This document shows, in pieces, positions 49,926 through 59,215 of a stretch of 64,000 nucleotides of DNA; positions within the stretch are counted from its first letter, which is position 1, and the number at the start of each line of letters is the position of its first letter. The notes beneath the pieces are model-generated. The model was not told where the DNA came from and searched no databases. It worked only from the letters and a program-made list of their open reading frames with translations. Source of the DNA: Mumia flava (GTDB lineage: Bacteria; Actinomycetota; Actinomycetes; Propionibacteriales; Nocardioidaceae); contig NZ_PGEZ01000001.1 of assembly GCF_002797495.1 (NCBI RefSeq), forward strand, positions 1,860,001 to 1,924,000. The letters are read 5' to 3'. The translations under genes and the position numbers were made by a program.

Positions 49926-51974
49926 TCAGCGCAGGAACGCGGCCGCGACGCCGGCGTCGACCGGCACGTGCAGACCGGTCGTGTGGGTCAGGTCCGGGCT
50001 GCACAGCACGAACACGGCGTTGGCGACGTGCTCCGGGAGCACCTCGCGCTTGAGGAGCGTGCGCTGGGCGTAGAACTTGCCGAGGTCCTTCTCCTCCACG
50101 CCGTAGACCGCGGCCCGCTTCGCACCCCAGCCGCCGGCGAAGATGCCGGAGCCCTGCACGACGCCGTCGGGGTTGATGCCGTTGACCTTGATCCCGTGCT
50201 CGCCGAGCTCCGCCGCGAGCAGCCGCACCTGGTGCGCCTGGTCGGCCTTCACCGCAGAGTACGCGATGTTGTTCGGGCCGGCGAAGATCGCGTTCTTCGA
50301 GGCGATGTAGACGATGTCACCGCCGAGACCCTGCTCGATCAGCACGCGGGCCGCCTCGCGCGAGACCAGGAACGAGCCCTTCGCCATCACGTCGTGCTGG
50401 CGGTCCCAGTCGGCCTCGGTGGTCTCCAGCAGCGGCTTGGAGATCGACATGCCGGCGTTGTTGACGACCAGGTCGAGACCGCCGAACGCGAGCACCGCCG
50501 CGTCGATCGAGGCCTTGACCGCGTCCGCGTCGCTGACGTCCGCGCCGACGCCGACGGCGACGTCGGGCCCGCCGATCTCGGCGGCCGCCTCCTGGGCCTT
50601 CGCGGGATCCAGGTCGGCGATCACCACGCAGGCACCCTCGGCGGCGAGCCGCTGCGCGATCGCCTTGCCGATCCCCGACGCGGCTCCGGTCACGAGCGCG
50701 ATCCGCGTGGCGAGCGGCTTGGGCTTCGGCATCCGCGCCAGCTTCGCCTCTTCGAGCGCCCAGTACTCGATCCGGAACTTCTCCGACTCGTCGATCGGGG
50801 TGTACGTCGACAGGCCCTCGGCGCCACGCATCACGTTGATCGCGTTGACGTAGAACTCGCCCGCGACCCGTGCGGTCTGCTTGTCCTTGCCGTAGGAGAA
50901 CATCCCCACGCCGGGGACCAGCACGATCAGCGGGTCTGCGCCACGCATCGCCGGCGAGTCGTCGTCGGCCCAGCGCTCGTAGTACGCCGCGTAGTCGGCG
51001 CGGTAGGCCTCGTGCAGCTCACGCAGCCGGGCCTGGCAGTCCTCGACCGACGCGTCCGCGGGCAGATCGAGCACGAGCGGCTTGACCTTGGTGCGCAGGA
51101 AGTGGTCCGGGCAGCTCGTCCCCAGCTCCGTGAGCCGGGTGTGCTCCGCGCGGGCGAGGAAGTCCAGCACGACGTCGGAGTCGGTGAGGTGGCCGACCAT
51201 CGGCCGGTCGGTCGACGCGATCGAGCGGATCGTCGGCGCCAGCGCGGCCGCCTTCGCCCGGCGCTGCGCCTCCGGCAGCGCGCCGTACCCCTCGAGCAGA
51301 GCCCCGAACGGCTCGGCCTTCGCGTGCTCGTCGATGTACGCCTGCGCGGTCGTGATGATCCAGCGCGAGTTCTGCTCGCAGGCGTCGCTGGTGTCCCCCC
51401 AGGCGGTGATGCCGTGGCCGCCGAGGATGCAGCCGATCGCCTGCGGGTTCTTCTCCTTGATCGCGGCGATGTCGAGCCCGAGCTGGAAGCCGGGGCGGCG
51501 CCACGGCACCCACACGACCTTGTCGCCGTAGATCCGCTCGGTCAGCGCCTCGCCGTCGGCGGCGGTCGCGATCGCGATCCCGGCGTCGGGGTGCAGGTGG
51601 TCCACGTGAGCGGAGTCGACGAGGCCGTGCATCGCGGTGTCGATCGACGGCGCCGCACCGCCCTTGCCGTGCAGGCAGTAGTCGAACGCGGCGACCATCT
51701 CGTCCTCGCGCTCCACGCCCGGGTAGACGTTCACCAGGGCGCGCATCCGGTCCAACCGCAGCGCCGCCAGACCGGCCGGCTTCAGGGTGCCGAGGTCGCC
51801 GCCGGAGCCCTTGACCCAGACCAGCTCGACCGGGTCGCCGGTCACCGGGTCGGTCTCGGTGCCCTTGGCGGAGGTGTTGCCCCCGGCGTAGTTCGTGTTC
51901 GTCGGGTCCGCACCCAGTCGGTTGGACCGTGCGATCAGCTCGTCGACCGTCGCGTTGATCGTGCCCTGCGTCAT
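49926..51974 (-). CDS. rhaEW: bifunctional rhamnulose-1-phosphate aldolase / L-lactaldehyde dehydrogenase (SDR)
   Basis: 682 residues. Residues about 1-400 are a class II aldolase domain (NYAGGNTSAKG near the start; HVDHLHPDAGIAIA; ILGGHGITAWGD). Residues about 425-682 are a short-chain dehydrogenase: ALVTGAASGIGKAIAQRLAAEGA (NAD site), NNAGMS, and YSAVKADQAH (catalytic Tyr/Lys). This fusion is the RhaE-RhaW type described in Bacilli, Chloroflexi and actinobacteria. It splits rhamnulose-1-phosphate to DHAP and L-lactaldehyde, then oxidises the aldehyde to L-lactate. Confidence 0.9.
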   Translation of the reverse strand: MTQGTINATVDELIARSNRLGADPTNTNYAGGNTSAKGTETDPVTGDPVELVWVKGSGGDLGTLKPAGLAALRLDRMRALVNVYPGVEREDEMVAAFDYCLHGKGGAAPSIDTAMHGLVDSAHVDHLHPDAGIAIATAADGEALTERIYGDKVVWVPWRRPGFQLGLDIAAIKEKNPQAIGCILGGHGITAWGDTSDACEQNSRWIITTAQAYIDEHAKAEPFGALLEGYGALPEAQRRAKAAALAPTIRSIASTDRPMVGHLTDSDVVLDFLARAEHTRLTELGTSCPDHFLRTKVKPLVLDLPADASVEDCQARLRELHEAYRADYAAYYERWADDDSPAMRGADPLIVLVPGVGMFSYGKDKQTARVAGEFYVNAINVMRGAEGLSTYTPIDESEKFRIEYWALEEAKLARMPKPKPLATRIALVTGAASGIGKAIAQRLAAEGACVVIADLDPAKAQEAAAEIGGPDVAVGVGADVSDADAVKASIDAAVLAFGGLDLVVNNAGMSISKPLLETTEADWDRQHDVMAKGSFLVSREAARVLIEQGLGGDIVYIASKNAIFAGPNNIAYSAVKADQAHQVRLLAAELGEHGIKVNGINPDGVVQGSGIFAGGWGAKRAAVYGVEEKDLGKFYAQRTLLKREVLPEHVANAVFVLCSPDLTHTTGLHVPVDAGVAAAFLR

Positions 51975-51975
51975 G

Positions 51976-53154
51976 TCAGCTCCACCCTGCCTGCGTCCCG
52001 CCGACGCGCTCGTTCTCGATCTGGCTCTGGTAGCCGCTCTCGGCGTAGGCCCGCATCGGGTCCGCCGGGAGCCCGCGCGACTCGCGCCACGCGGCCAGGT
52101 CCGCCCGGACGTCGGTGTAGAACGCGTCCATCAGGACCTCGTTCGCGCCGAGCACGTCACCGGTGTCCTGCGCGGCGCCGAGCGCCTCGCGGTCGAGCAG
52201 CAGCGCGCGGGCGGTCATCTCCTGCACGTTGAGCACCGACCGGATCTGCCCCGGGATCTTCTTCTCGATGTTGTGGCACTGGTCGAGCATGAACGCGACG
52301 CCGCTGTGCCCGTCGGGGTTGGCCGGGCCGTACCCGCCGCCACGGATCACCTCGACGATGATCCGGAACAGCTGGAACGGGTCCGCCGCCCCGACGATCA
52401 GGTCGTCGTCGGCGTAGAAGCGGCTGTTGAAGTCGAACGAGCCGAGCTTTCCGAGCCGCAGCAGCTGGGCCACGATGAACTCGATGTTCGTGCCCGGCGC
52501 GTGGTGGCCGGTGTCCAGGCACACCATCGCCCGGTCGCCGAGCGCGGCGACGTGGGCGTACGAGGTGCCCCAGTCGGGCACGTCGGTGTGGTAGAACGCC
52601 GGCTCGAAGAACTTGTACTCGAGCACGAGGCGCTGGTCGTCCGACAGCGCGGCGTAGATCTCCGCCAGCGCGTCGGCGAGCCGGTCCTGGCGGGAGCGGA
52701 TGTCGTCCTGGCCGGGGTAGTTGGTCCCGTCGGCGAGCCAGACCTTGAGGTCCCGCGAGCCGGTCGCGTCCATGATCTCGATGCAGTCCAGCGCGTGCCG
52801 GACAGCCTTCTTGCGGATCGCGGCGTCGGGGTGCGTGAGGCTGCCGAGCTTGTAGTCGTCGTCCTGGAAGGTGTTGGTGTTGATCGTGCCGAGATCCACC
52901 CCGAGCCCGTTCGCGTACGCCTTGAGCGCGGCGTAGTCGTCGACCGTGTCCCACGGGATGTGCAGCGCGACGGTGGGGGCGAGCCCGGTGAGCTCGTGCA
53001 CCTTCGCGGCGTCGGCGATCTTCTCCTCGACCGTGCGGGGCACGCCCGGCTGGCCGAACACCTTGAACCGGGTGCCGGAGTTTCCGAACGCCCAGGACGG
53101 GAGCTCGATGGCCTGGCCTTCCAGCCGGCTCGCGATTGCGTCAAACTTCGTCAT
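51976..53154 (-). CDS. rhaI: L-rhamnose isomerase (RhaI, Pseudomonas stutzeri type)
   Basis: 392 residues, xylose-isomerase-like TIM barrel. It starts LEGQAIELPSWAFGNSGTRFKVF. Metal residues are in LVLEYKFFEPAFY, CLDTGHHAPGTNIEF and FDFNSRFYADDDLIVG. Interconverts L-rhamnose and L-rhamnulose. This subtype replaces RhaA in many soil bacteria. Preceded by a strong hairpin that separates it from the transporter genes. Confidence 0.9.
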   Translation of the reverse strand: MTKFDAIASRLEGQAIELPSWAFGNSGTRFKVFGQPGVPRTVEEKIADAAKVHELTGLAPTVALHIPWDTVDDYAALKAYANGLGVDLGTINTNTFQDDDYKLGSLTHPDAAIRKKAVRHALDCIEIMDATGSRDLKVWLADGTNYPGQDDIRSRQDRLADALAEIYAALSDDQRLVLEYKFFEPAFYHTDVPDWGTSYAHVAALGDRAMVCLDTGHHAPGTNIEFIVAQLLRLGKLGSFDFNSRFYADDDLIVGAADPFQLFRIIVEVIRGGGYGPANPDGHSGVAFMLDQCHNIEKKIPGQIRSVLNVQEMTARALLLDREALGAAQDTGDVLGANEVLMDAFYTDVRADLAAWRESRGLPADPMRAYAESGYQSQIENERVGGTQAGWS

Positions 53155-53207
53155 GTCTCTGCTGCTTCTCGTCCGTCGTCAGTGGGTCCGGGGGTGGTGG
53201 AGGCCGG

Positions 53208-53241
53208 GGCGGGGGCACGTGTGAGGGCACGTGCCCCCGCC
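53208..53241 (-). terminator. strong hairpin between rhaS and rhaI
   Basis: GGCGGGGGCACGTG / CACGTGCCCCCGCC, perfect 14-bp stem with a 6-base loop, 27 bp after the rhaS stop and 54 bp before rhaI. If the genes share a promoter at 58 kb, this hairpin would act as a partial terminator, giving more transporter mRNA than catabolic mRNA. The alternative is a separate rhaI promoter in the remaining gap. Confidence 0.78.
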
Positions 53242-53267
53242 GATCGACGATGTCGAGCCGGGTCGGC

Positions 53268-54308
53268 TCAGAAGTTGAAGTCGTCGATGTTGTCGGCGTT
53301 GAACACCGTCGGGTCGCCCAGCAGGACCACGCCGTCGGCGCCGACCTCGTAGTCGCCGAGGTCGCCCGCCTCGAAGGTGTCGCCCTCCTCGCCAGTGATG
53401 TCGCCGTTGATCAGCGCGGCCGAGGTGTAGGCGGTCAGGTAGCCCAGCTCCTCGGGGTTCCAGAGCGCGAAGGACTCGACCGTCCCGTCCTTGATGTACT
53501 CACGCATCTGGTCCGGGGTGCCGAGACCGGTCAGCGCGACCTTGCCCTTGTACTGCGAGGTGGACAGGTAGCGGGCGGCCGCCGCGATGCCGACGGTGGT
53601 CGGCGAGACGATGCCCTTGAGCTGCGGGTAGGTCTGGAGCAGCGCGGCGGTCTTGTCGAACGACGTCTGGTCGTCGTCGTCGCCGTACGCGACCTCGACG
53701 AGCTCGATGTTCGGGTGGTTCGCCGCGAGGTCCTCCTCCATCAGCTCGATCCACGCGTTCTGGTTCGTCGCGTTGGCGCTCGCCGACAGGATCGCGATCT
53801 GGCCCTCGTCGCCGATCTGCTCGGCGATCAGCTCGACCTGCTTGGTCGCGATGCCCTCGGCGTCGGCCTGGCTCACGAACACGTCGCGGCACTCCGGGTT
53901 GGTGTCGGAGTCGAACGTGACGACGTACGTGCCGGCGTCGCGCGCCTCGTCGAGCGCGTCGCAGATCGCCTCGGGGTCGTTCGCCGAGACGGCGATCGCG
54001 CCGACGCCCTGCTGGGTCAGGGTGTTGATGAAGCTGACCTGGGAGTCCGGCGTCGCCTCGGCGGGACCGACCTCCTTGAACTCGCCGCCCAGCTCGTCCA
54101 TGGCGGTCTCGCCGCCGGTCGAGGAGGCGTCGAAGTACGGGTTGCCGAGGTTCTTCGGCAGGAAGGTGACGGACAGGTTGCCGTCGCCGCCGCCGTCACC
54201 GCCGTCGCCGGAGTCGTCGCCGCCGCACGCGGAGACCGCGAGCGACAGGCTCAGAGCAGCAGCGGCGAGGGGGACGACCCGGCCGCGTCGCGTGAACGTC
54301 AGGGACAT
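53268..54308 (-). CDS. rhaS: rhamnose ABC transporter, substrate-binding lipoprotein
   Basis: 346 residues from the ATG at 54308, seven bases after GGAG; an ATG four codons upstream is worse placed. Lipobox LSLAVSACGG, then a Gly/Asp-rich linker and a periplasmic-binding protein type 1 fold: VTFLPKNLGNPYFDASSTGG, TDSQ-like ATPDSQVSFINTLTQQGVGAI, TFDSDTNPECRDVFVSQADAEG. Matches rhamnose-specific RhaS of other bacteria. Binds L-rhamnose outside the membrane. Confidence 0.88.
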   Translation of the reverse strand: MSLTFTRRGRVVPLAAAALSLSLAVSACGGDDSGDGGDGGGDGNLSVTFLPKNLGNPYFDASSTGGETAMDELGGEFKEVGPAEATPDSQVSFINTLTQQGVGAIAVSANDPEAICDALDEARDAGTYVVTFDSDTNPECRDVFVSQADAEGIATKQVELIAEQIGDEGQIAILSASANATNQNAWIELMEEDLAANHPNIELVEVAYGDDDDQTSFDKTAALLQTYPQLKGIVSPTTVGIAAAARYLSTSQYKGKVALTGLGTPDQMREYIKDGTVESFALWNPEELGYLTAYTSAALINGDITGEEGDTFEAGDLGDYEVGADGVVLLGDPTVFNADNIDDFNF

Positions 54309-54371
54309 GAGCTTCTCCATTTCATCGGTTCGACATCGGTTGTCGTTGCGGGGTCCGGGTGGGCTTCGGGG

Positions 54372-55430
54372 TCAGTCACCCGGGGTGGTGGCGGCGCTGC
54401 GGGGTCTCCGTCGCCGCCCGATCCAGGCCAGGAGCGCCGGCGAGGCCACCGAGGCCACCAGCAGCAGGCCGGTCACGATGTTGATCACGTCGGCGGTGTA
54501 GTCGGCCAGGCGCAGGGCGCTGGCGATCACGCCGATCAGCAGGACGCCGGCGATCACGCCCGGAAGGGCGCCGCGACCGCCGAAGATCGACACGCCGCCG
54601 AGCAGGACGGCCGCGATCACCTGGAGCTCGAGGCCGTTGGCGTTGTCGCCGCGCGAGCTCCCGTACCGCAGGGTGTAGTAGATCCCCGCCGCGGCCGAGA
54701 CCAGCCCGGCCAGCGCGAACAGGATCATCTTGGTCCGGACGACCTTCACGCCCGAGAAGCGTGCGGCGGTCTCGTTCTGCCCGATCGCGTAGATCCCGCG
54801 ACCGAACGGCGTGAAGTGCAGCAGCACGATGAACGCGATCGCGAGGACGACGAACGGGATCATCACCTGCGGGACGTCACCGCCGCCGATCCGGTCGCTG
54901 GCCCAGTCGGTCCAGGCGTCGGGGAAGTCGGTGATCGCGGTGGTGCCGAGCAGGCCGACCGCGATGCCGCGGAAGAGCGCCAGGGTGCCGATGGTGACCG
55001 CCAGCGACGGCAGCCCGACCACCGTCACCAGGAAGCCGTTCAGGCAGCCGGCGACGAGGCCGGCGAGCAGCGCGAGCAGCGCCGCGACCGTGATCGGCAT
55101 CCCCGCGTCGTACAGGACACCGAACAGCACGCTGGCCAGCGCCAGCGTGCTGGCGACCGACAGGTCGATCTCGCCCGTGATGATGATCAGGGTCATCGGC
55201 AGGGCGATCAGCAGGATCGGCGTGACGTCGAGCAGGAGGTACGTCATCGTGATCGGCCGGTCGAAGAACGGCACGGTCGCCGACGCGTACAGGATCACCG
55301 CGACCAGCGCCACGACCACTGCGGACTCCCGCGTGATCAGGATGCGCTGCCACAGCGGGCGGGCGTGGTCGGCGTACGACCGCTCGGTCGCGGCCGAGGA
55401 CTTCTCGGACGGGTGGAGGAGGCTCGTCAT
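54372..55430 (-). CDS. rhaQ: rhamnose ABC transporter, permease 2
   Basis: 352 residues, about ten hydrophobic segments, with the branched-chain/sugar permease motif VIAAVLLGGVSIFGGRGALPG near the end. Starts one base beyond the rhaP stop. Forms the transmembrane heterodimer with RhaP. N-terminal HARPLWQRILITRESAVVVALVAVILY. Confidence 0.87.
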   Translation of the reverse strand: MTSLLHPSEKSSAATERSYADHARPLWQRILITRESAVVVALVAVILYASATVPFFDRPITMTYLLLDVTPILLIALPMTLIIITGEIDLSVASTLALASVLFGVLYDAGMPITVAALLALLAGLVAGCLNGFLVTVVGLPSLAVTIGTLALFRGIAVGLLGTTAITDFPDAWTDWASDRIGGGDVPQVMIPFVVLAIAFIVLLHFTPFGRGIYAIGQNETAARFSGVKVVRTKMILFALAGLVSAAAGIYYTLRYGSSRGDNANGLELQVIAAVLLGGVSIFGGRGALPGVIAGVLLIGVIASALRLADYTADVINIVTGLLLVASVASPALLAWIGRRRRPRSAATTPGD

Positions 55431-55431
55431 G

Positions 55432-56451
55432 TCAGTCCCTCTCGGCCATGAGCTTGCGGTGCTGGCGGTCGGCCAGGACCTTGTCCAGGACGATCGCGCC
55501 GATGATCAGCAGGCCGACCACCGCGCGCTGCCAGAAGTCCTGGATCCCGAGGATCGGGAGGCCGCGGTTGATCGTGGTCAGCAGGTAGGCGCCGATCGCG
55601 GCACCGAGGACCGTGCCGCTGCCGCCGAAGATCGCGACGCCGCCGATGACGGCGGCACCGACGGCCTCGAGCTCCATCCCGAGTCCGGCGCCGGAGCTGA
55701 TCGTGCCGTAGCGCGCGACGTACATGACGCCGGCGAGTCCGGCCAGACCACCGCTGGCGGCGAAGGCGATCAGGGTGCGCTTGACCACCGGGAGGCCGTA
55801 GAGCACCGAGGCGGACGGGTCGGAGCCGAGGGCGTAGAACTCGCGACCGCCCCGCAGGTCGCGCAGGCAGACGGCCGCGACCGCCAGCACGACGAACGAG
55901 ACGATCGCGAGGGAGGGGATCCCGAGCACCGACGAGGTGCCGAAGCTCAGGAAGCTGGAGGGGATGTCGCCCGCGTTGATCCGGTCGGAGCCGGCCCACG
56001 AGAGCATCACGCCGCGGTAGACGTACAGCGTGCCCAAGGTGATCACCAGTGCGGGCGCCTTGGCGTAGGCGACCAGCAGGCCGTTGATCAGGCCGAGCAG
56101 GACCCCGACGCCGATGCCGGCGAGGACCACGACGAAGACCGGGAGTCCCGGAGCGCCGACGAACAGCCGCCCGGTGACGAAGGCGGTGAGGCCCAGCACC
56201 GAACCGACCGACAGGTCGACGTTGCGCGTGATGATCACCATCGCCTGACCGACGGCCAGCACGACCAGGATCGACGGCGTGAGGAACAGGTCCCGCCAGC
56301 CGTCGGAGCTGAACAGGAAGTTCGGGTTGATCGCGGTGGCGGTGCCGAGCACGATCAGGAACGCCAGCATGATCCCGGTCTCACGGGCCTGCAGCAGCGA
56401 CTTGAGCCGGCTTCGGGTCGATGCCGGCTCGGCGGCGACGGCGGTGCTCAT
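55432..56451 (-). CDS. rhaP: rhamnose ABC transporter, permease 1
   Basis: 339 residues. RbsC-type permease with GRNVDLSVGSVLGLTAFVTG-like sequence (MVIITRNVDLSVGSVLGLTA) and AVGAAVIGGVAIFGGSGTVLG. The ATG overlaps the rhaT stop by four bases. The ribose-type loop EFYALGSDPSASVLYGL is present. Confidence 0.87.
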   Translation of the reverse strand: MSTAVAAEPASTRSRLKSLLQARETGIMLAFLIVLGTATAINPNFLFSSDGWRDLFLTPSILVVLAVGQAMVIITRNVDLSVGSVLGLTAFVTGRLFVGAPGLPVFVVVLAGIGVGVLLGLINGLLVAYAKAPALVITLGTLYVYRGVMLSWAGSDRINAGDIPSSFLSFGTSSVLGIPSLAIVSFVVLAVAAVCLRDLRGGREFYALGSDPSASVLYGLPVVKRTLIAFAASGGLAGLAGVMYVARYGTISSGAGLGMELEAVGAAVIGGVAIFGGSGTVLGAAIGAYLLTTINRGLPILGIQDFWQRAVVGLLIIGAIVLDKVLADRQHRKLMAERD

Positions 56452-57962
56452 GACTGCATCTCCAGGGAGTTCGTGGCCGCGAACATCACGGCCTCCGGGG
56501 TGGCGTCGTCGCGGTCGATCTCGGCGGTGATCCGCCCCTCGTGGACGACGACGACGCGGTCGGCCATCCCGAGGACCTCGGGCAGCTCCGACGAGATCAT
56601 CAGGATCCCCATCCCCTGACCGGCCAGGGTCGAGAGCAGCCGGTGGACCTCGGCCTTCGTGCCGACGTCGATGCCGCGGGTCGGCTCGTCGATGATGAGG
56701 ACGTCGGGCTGGGTGCTCAGCCACTTCGCGAGGACGACCTTCTGCTGGTTGCCGCCGGACAACGTGCCGGCGAGCGTGTCGAGGGCGCTGGCCTTGACCT
56801 CGAGCCGAGCGGCCCACTCACGCGCGTCGGCGTTCTCGAAGCCGGTGGTCAGGACACCACCCTTCGCGAGCTTGGTCCGCGTCGCCATCGTGATGTTGCG
56901 GGCGATCCCGGTCTCGAGGACGAGCCCGCTCTGGCGGCGGTCCTCGGGGACGAGGGCGATGCCGTGACGCATCGCGTCCGACGGGTCGTTCTTCGCGACC
57001 TTGGTCCCGCGCACCGTGACGGTGCCGGACTCGTACGGGTCGACCCCGAAGACGGCCTGGGCGATCTCGCTGCGCCCGGCTCCGACGAGGCCCGCGAGGC
57101 CGACGATCTCGCCGGCGCGCACCTGCAGGTCGATGTCGTGGAAGAGGCCCGTCTGGGTGAGACCGGAGACCTCGAGGAGCACGTCGCCGATCTCGGCGGG
57201 CTGCTTGGGGTAGAGGTTGCCGACCTCGCGGCCGACGAGGCGGCGGACGATCTCGTCGACCGTGACGTCGGCGGTCGCGTCGGTCGAGATGTACTCGCCG
57301 TCGCGCATCACGGTGATCGCGTCGCACAGGTCGAAGACCTCGTCGAAGCGGTGCGAGATGAAGACCAGGGCGCGGCCCTCGTCGCGCAGTCGGCGCGCGA
57401 CCGCCATCAGGCGCTCGACCTCGGTGCCGGAGAGGGCGGCGGTCGGCTCGTCCATGATCAGCACGCGCGCGTCCAGCGAGATGGCCTTGGCGATCTCGAT
57501 GATCTGCTGGTCGGCGATCGAGAGGCCCTCGGCCGGGCGGTCGGGGTCGAGGCTGACGCCGAGGCCCTCGAACAGGGCCAGCGCCTCGGTCCGCATCGCC
57601 TTCCGGTCGATCCGGCGCCAGCGGTCGCGCGGCTGCCGCCCCATGAAGATGTTCTCGACGACCGAGAGGTCGGGGAACAGCGTGGGCTCCTGGTAGATGA
57701 CCGCGATCCCGGCGGCCTTGGCCTCGGCGGTCGAGCGGAAGTCGACCGACTCGCCGAACAGTCGGAACTCGCCGCCGTCGCGGCGGTAGAGCCCGGCGAT
57801 GATCTTGACCAGCGTCGACTTGCCCGCGCCGTTCTCACCCACGAGCGCGTGGATGGAGCCGGTGTTCACCTCCAGGCTGCCGGAGCGCAGGGCGATCACG
57901 GATCCGAACGCCTTCTGCACCCCCTCCAGGGAGAGGGCGACGGTGGGAGCACCTGTCGTCAT
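56448..57962 (-). CDS. rhaT: rhamnose ABC transporter, ATP-binding protein
   Basis: 504 residues with two fused ATPase domains as in RbsA/MglA. Domain 1: Walker A GENGAGKST, signature LSIADQQ, Walker B VLIMDEPTAAL. Domain 2: degenerate Walker A GLVGAGRSE, signature LSGGNQQ, Walker B VLIIDEPTRGID. First gene of the rhamnose operon; divergent from rhaR with two LacI-type operators between. Confidence 0.9.
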   Translation of the reverse strand: MTTGAPTVALSLEGVQKAFGSVIALRSGSLEVNTGSIHALVGENGAGKSTLVKIIAGLYRRDGGEFRLFGESVDFRSTAEAKAAGIAVIYQEPTLFPDLSVVENIFMGRQPRDRWRRIDRKAMRTEALALFEGLGVSLDPDRPAEGLSIADQQIIEIAKAISLDARVLIMDEPTAALSGTEVERLMAVARRLRDEGRALVFISHRFDEVFDLCDAITVMRDGEYISTDATADVTVDEIVRRLVGREVGNLYPKQPAEIGDVLLEVSGLTQTGLFHDIDLQVRAGEIVGLAGLVGAGRSEIAQAVFGVDPYESGTVTVRGTKVAKNDPSDAMRHGIALVPEDRRQSGLVLETGIARNITMATRTKLAKGGVLTTGFENADAREWAARLEVKASALDTLAGTLSGGNQQKVVLAKWLSTQPDVLIIDEPTRGIDVGTKAEVHRLLSTLAGQGMGILMISSELPEVLGMADRVVVVHEGRITAEIDRDDATPEAVMFAATNSLEMQS

Positions 57963-58035
57963 GGGGACCTTCTCGTGATGTTTGGACTACTGTCGTCGTG
58001 CTTCGCTTCGTTGACACGCCCGATGGAGCGTATGC

Positions 58036-58049
58036 TTAAATCGTTTCAA
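58036..58049. promoter_or_regulatory. LacI-type operator 1, rhaT-rhaR gap
   Basis: Minus-strand reading TTGAAACGATTTAA, containing AAACGATT. It matches the second site (58105-58116) in the AAACGATT core but lies in the opposite orientation. Position is about 75 bp before the rhaT start, so binding would block the operon promoter. The 199-bp gap also has other dyads: GAACACG-7-CGTGTTC (58084-58104) and GACACACTGTGTC (58124-58136). Confidence 0.65.
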
Positions 58050-58104
58050 GGTGGCGACGGTCACACCGTAACCACCACGTTGCGAACACGTCAAGAGCGT
58101 GTTC

Positions 58105-58116
58105 TAAAACGATTCA
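58105..58116. promoter_or_regulatory. LacI-type operator 2, rhaT-rhaR gap
   Basis: TAAAACGATTCA, sharing AAACGATT with operator 1, whose centre is 68 bp away. Lies about 46 bp before the rhaR start, consistent with autoregulation. Two sites would allow looping. Confidence 0.62.
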
Positions 58117-58161
58117 CCTTTATGACACACTGTGTCCAGAACGTGACCATCGGGGGAAACC

Positions 58162-59199
58162 ATGTCCCGGAACGACAGCAAGGCCGCCCGTCCCGGCGCC
58201 AGCCTGCGCGACGTCGCCGAGCACGCCGGTGTGTCCGCCGGGACCGTCTCGAACGTGCTGAACCATCCGGACAAGGTCTCGGAGTCGACGACCGCGCGGG
58301 TGTTCGCGGCGATCCACGAGCTCGGGTTCGTGCGCAACGAGGCCGCCCGCCAGCTCCGGCAGGGCCGCAGCCGCTCGGTCGGACTGCTGGTCCTCGACGT
58401 CGGCAACCCGTTCTTCACCGACCTCGCCCGCGGCGTCGAGGACGAGCTCGGCGTGCACCGGCGCAGCGTGCTGCTGGCCAACAGTGCCGAGGACGCCGGA
58501 CGGGAGCAGGTGCACCTCGACCTGTTCGAGGAGCAGCGAGTCGAGGGCCTGCTGATCTCGCCCGTCGGTGACGTGCTGGACCGCCTCGACCGGCTGCGCG
58601 AGCGTGGGATGGCCGTCGTGCTCGTCGACCGGCTCGCGCAGACCGAGACGTACAGCTCGGTCTCCGTCGACGACGTGCTCGGCGGCCGGCTGGCGGTGGA
58701 GCACCTGCTCGAGGTCGGGCGGCGCCGGATCACCTTCGTCGGCGGATCTCCCGACATCGACCAGGTCCGCAACCGCCTCACCGGCGCGCGGCAGGCGGTC
58801 GACGGCGTCGCCGACGCCACGCTGACCTTCGCCGAGATCGAGAGCATGGGGGCGACGCCGGGACGGATCGAGGGCGAGCGGATCGTCGCGCTGCCGCCGT
58901 CGGACCAGCCCGACGCGATCTTCGCCGCGAACGACCTGATCGCGCTCGGCCTGCTCCAGGCCTTCGTCTCGGCCGGACTCAAGGTCCCCGACGACATCGC
59001 GCTGATCGGGTACGACGACATCGAGTTCGCCGCCGCCGCGGCGATCCCGCTGTCGTCGATCAAGCAGCCGTCCAACGAGATGGGGCGGCGCGCTGCACAG
59101 CTGCTGATCGCCGAGGCGACCGACGCCGCCGGGGAGCGCGAGCGCGAGCACGTCGTCTTCGAGCCGGAGCTGGTCGTCCGCCGCTCCACCGCCGGCTGA
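58162..59199 (+). CDS. rhaR: LacI-family regulator of rhamnose genes
   Basis: 345 residues. N-terminal HTH and hinge: SLRDVAEHAGVSAGTVSNVLNHPDKVSESTTARV, EAARQLRQGRSRSVGLLVLDVGNPFF. Periplasmic-binding-like effector domain: GFVRNE, IGYDDIEFAAAAAIPLSSIKQP. In actinobacteria, LacI-type RhaR represses rhamnose genes and is released by rhamnose or an intermediate. Ribosome site GGGGGA before the ATG at 58162. Ends in a family B repeat. Confidence 0.85.
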   Translation: MSRNDSKAARPGASLRDVAEHAGVSAGTVSNVLNHPDKVSESTTARVFAAIHELGFVRNEAARQLRQGRSRSVGLLVLDVGNPFFTDLARGVEDELGVHRRSVLLANSAEDAGREQVHLDLFEEQRVEGLLISPVGDVLDRLDRLRERGMAVVLVDRLAQTETYSSVSVDDVLGGRLAVEHLLEVGRRRITFVGGSPDIDQVRNRLTGARQAVDGVADATLTFAEIESMGATPGRIEGERIVALPPSDQPDAIFAANDLIALGLLQAFVSAGLKVPDDIALIGYDDIEFAAAAAIPLSSIKQPSNEMGRRAAQLLIAEATDAAGEREREHVVFEPELVVRRSTAG

Positions 59200-59215
59200 G
59201 CGCACGCCGAACGCT

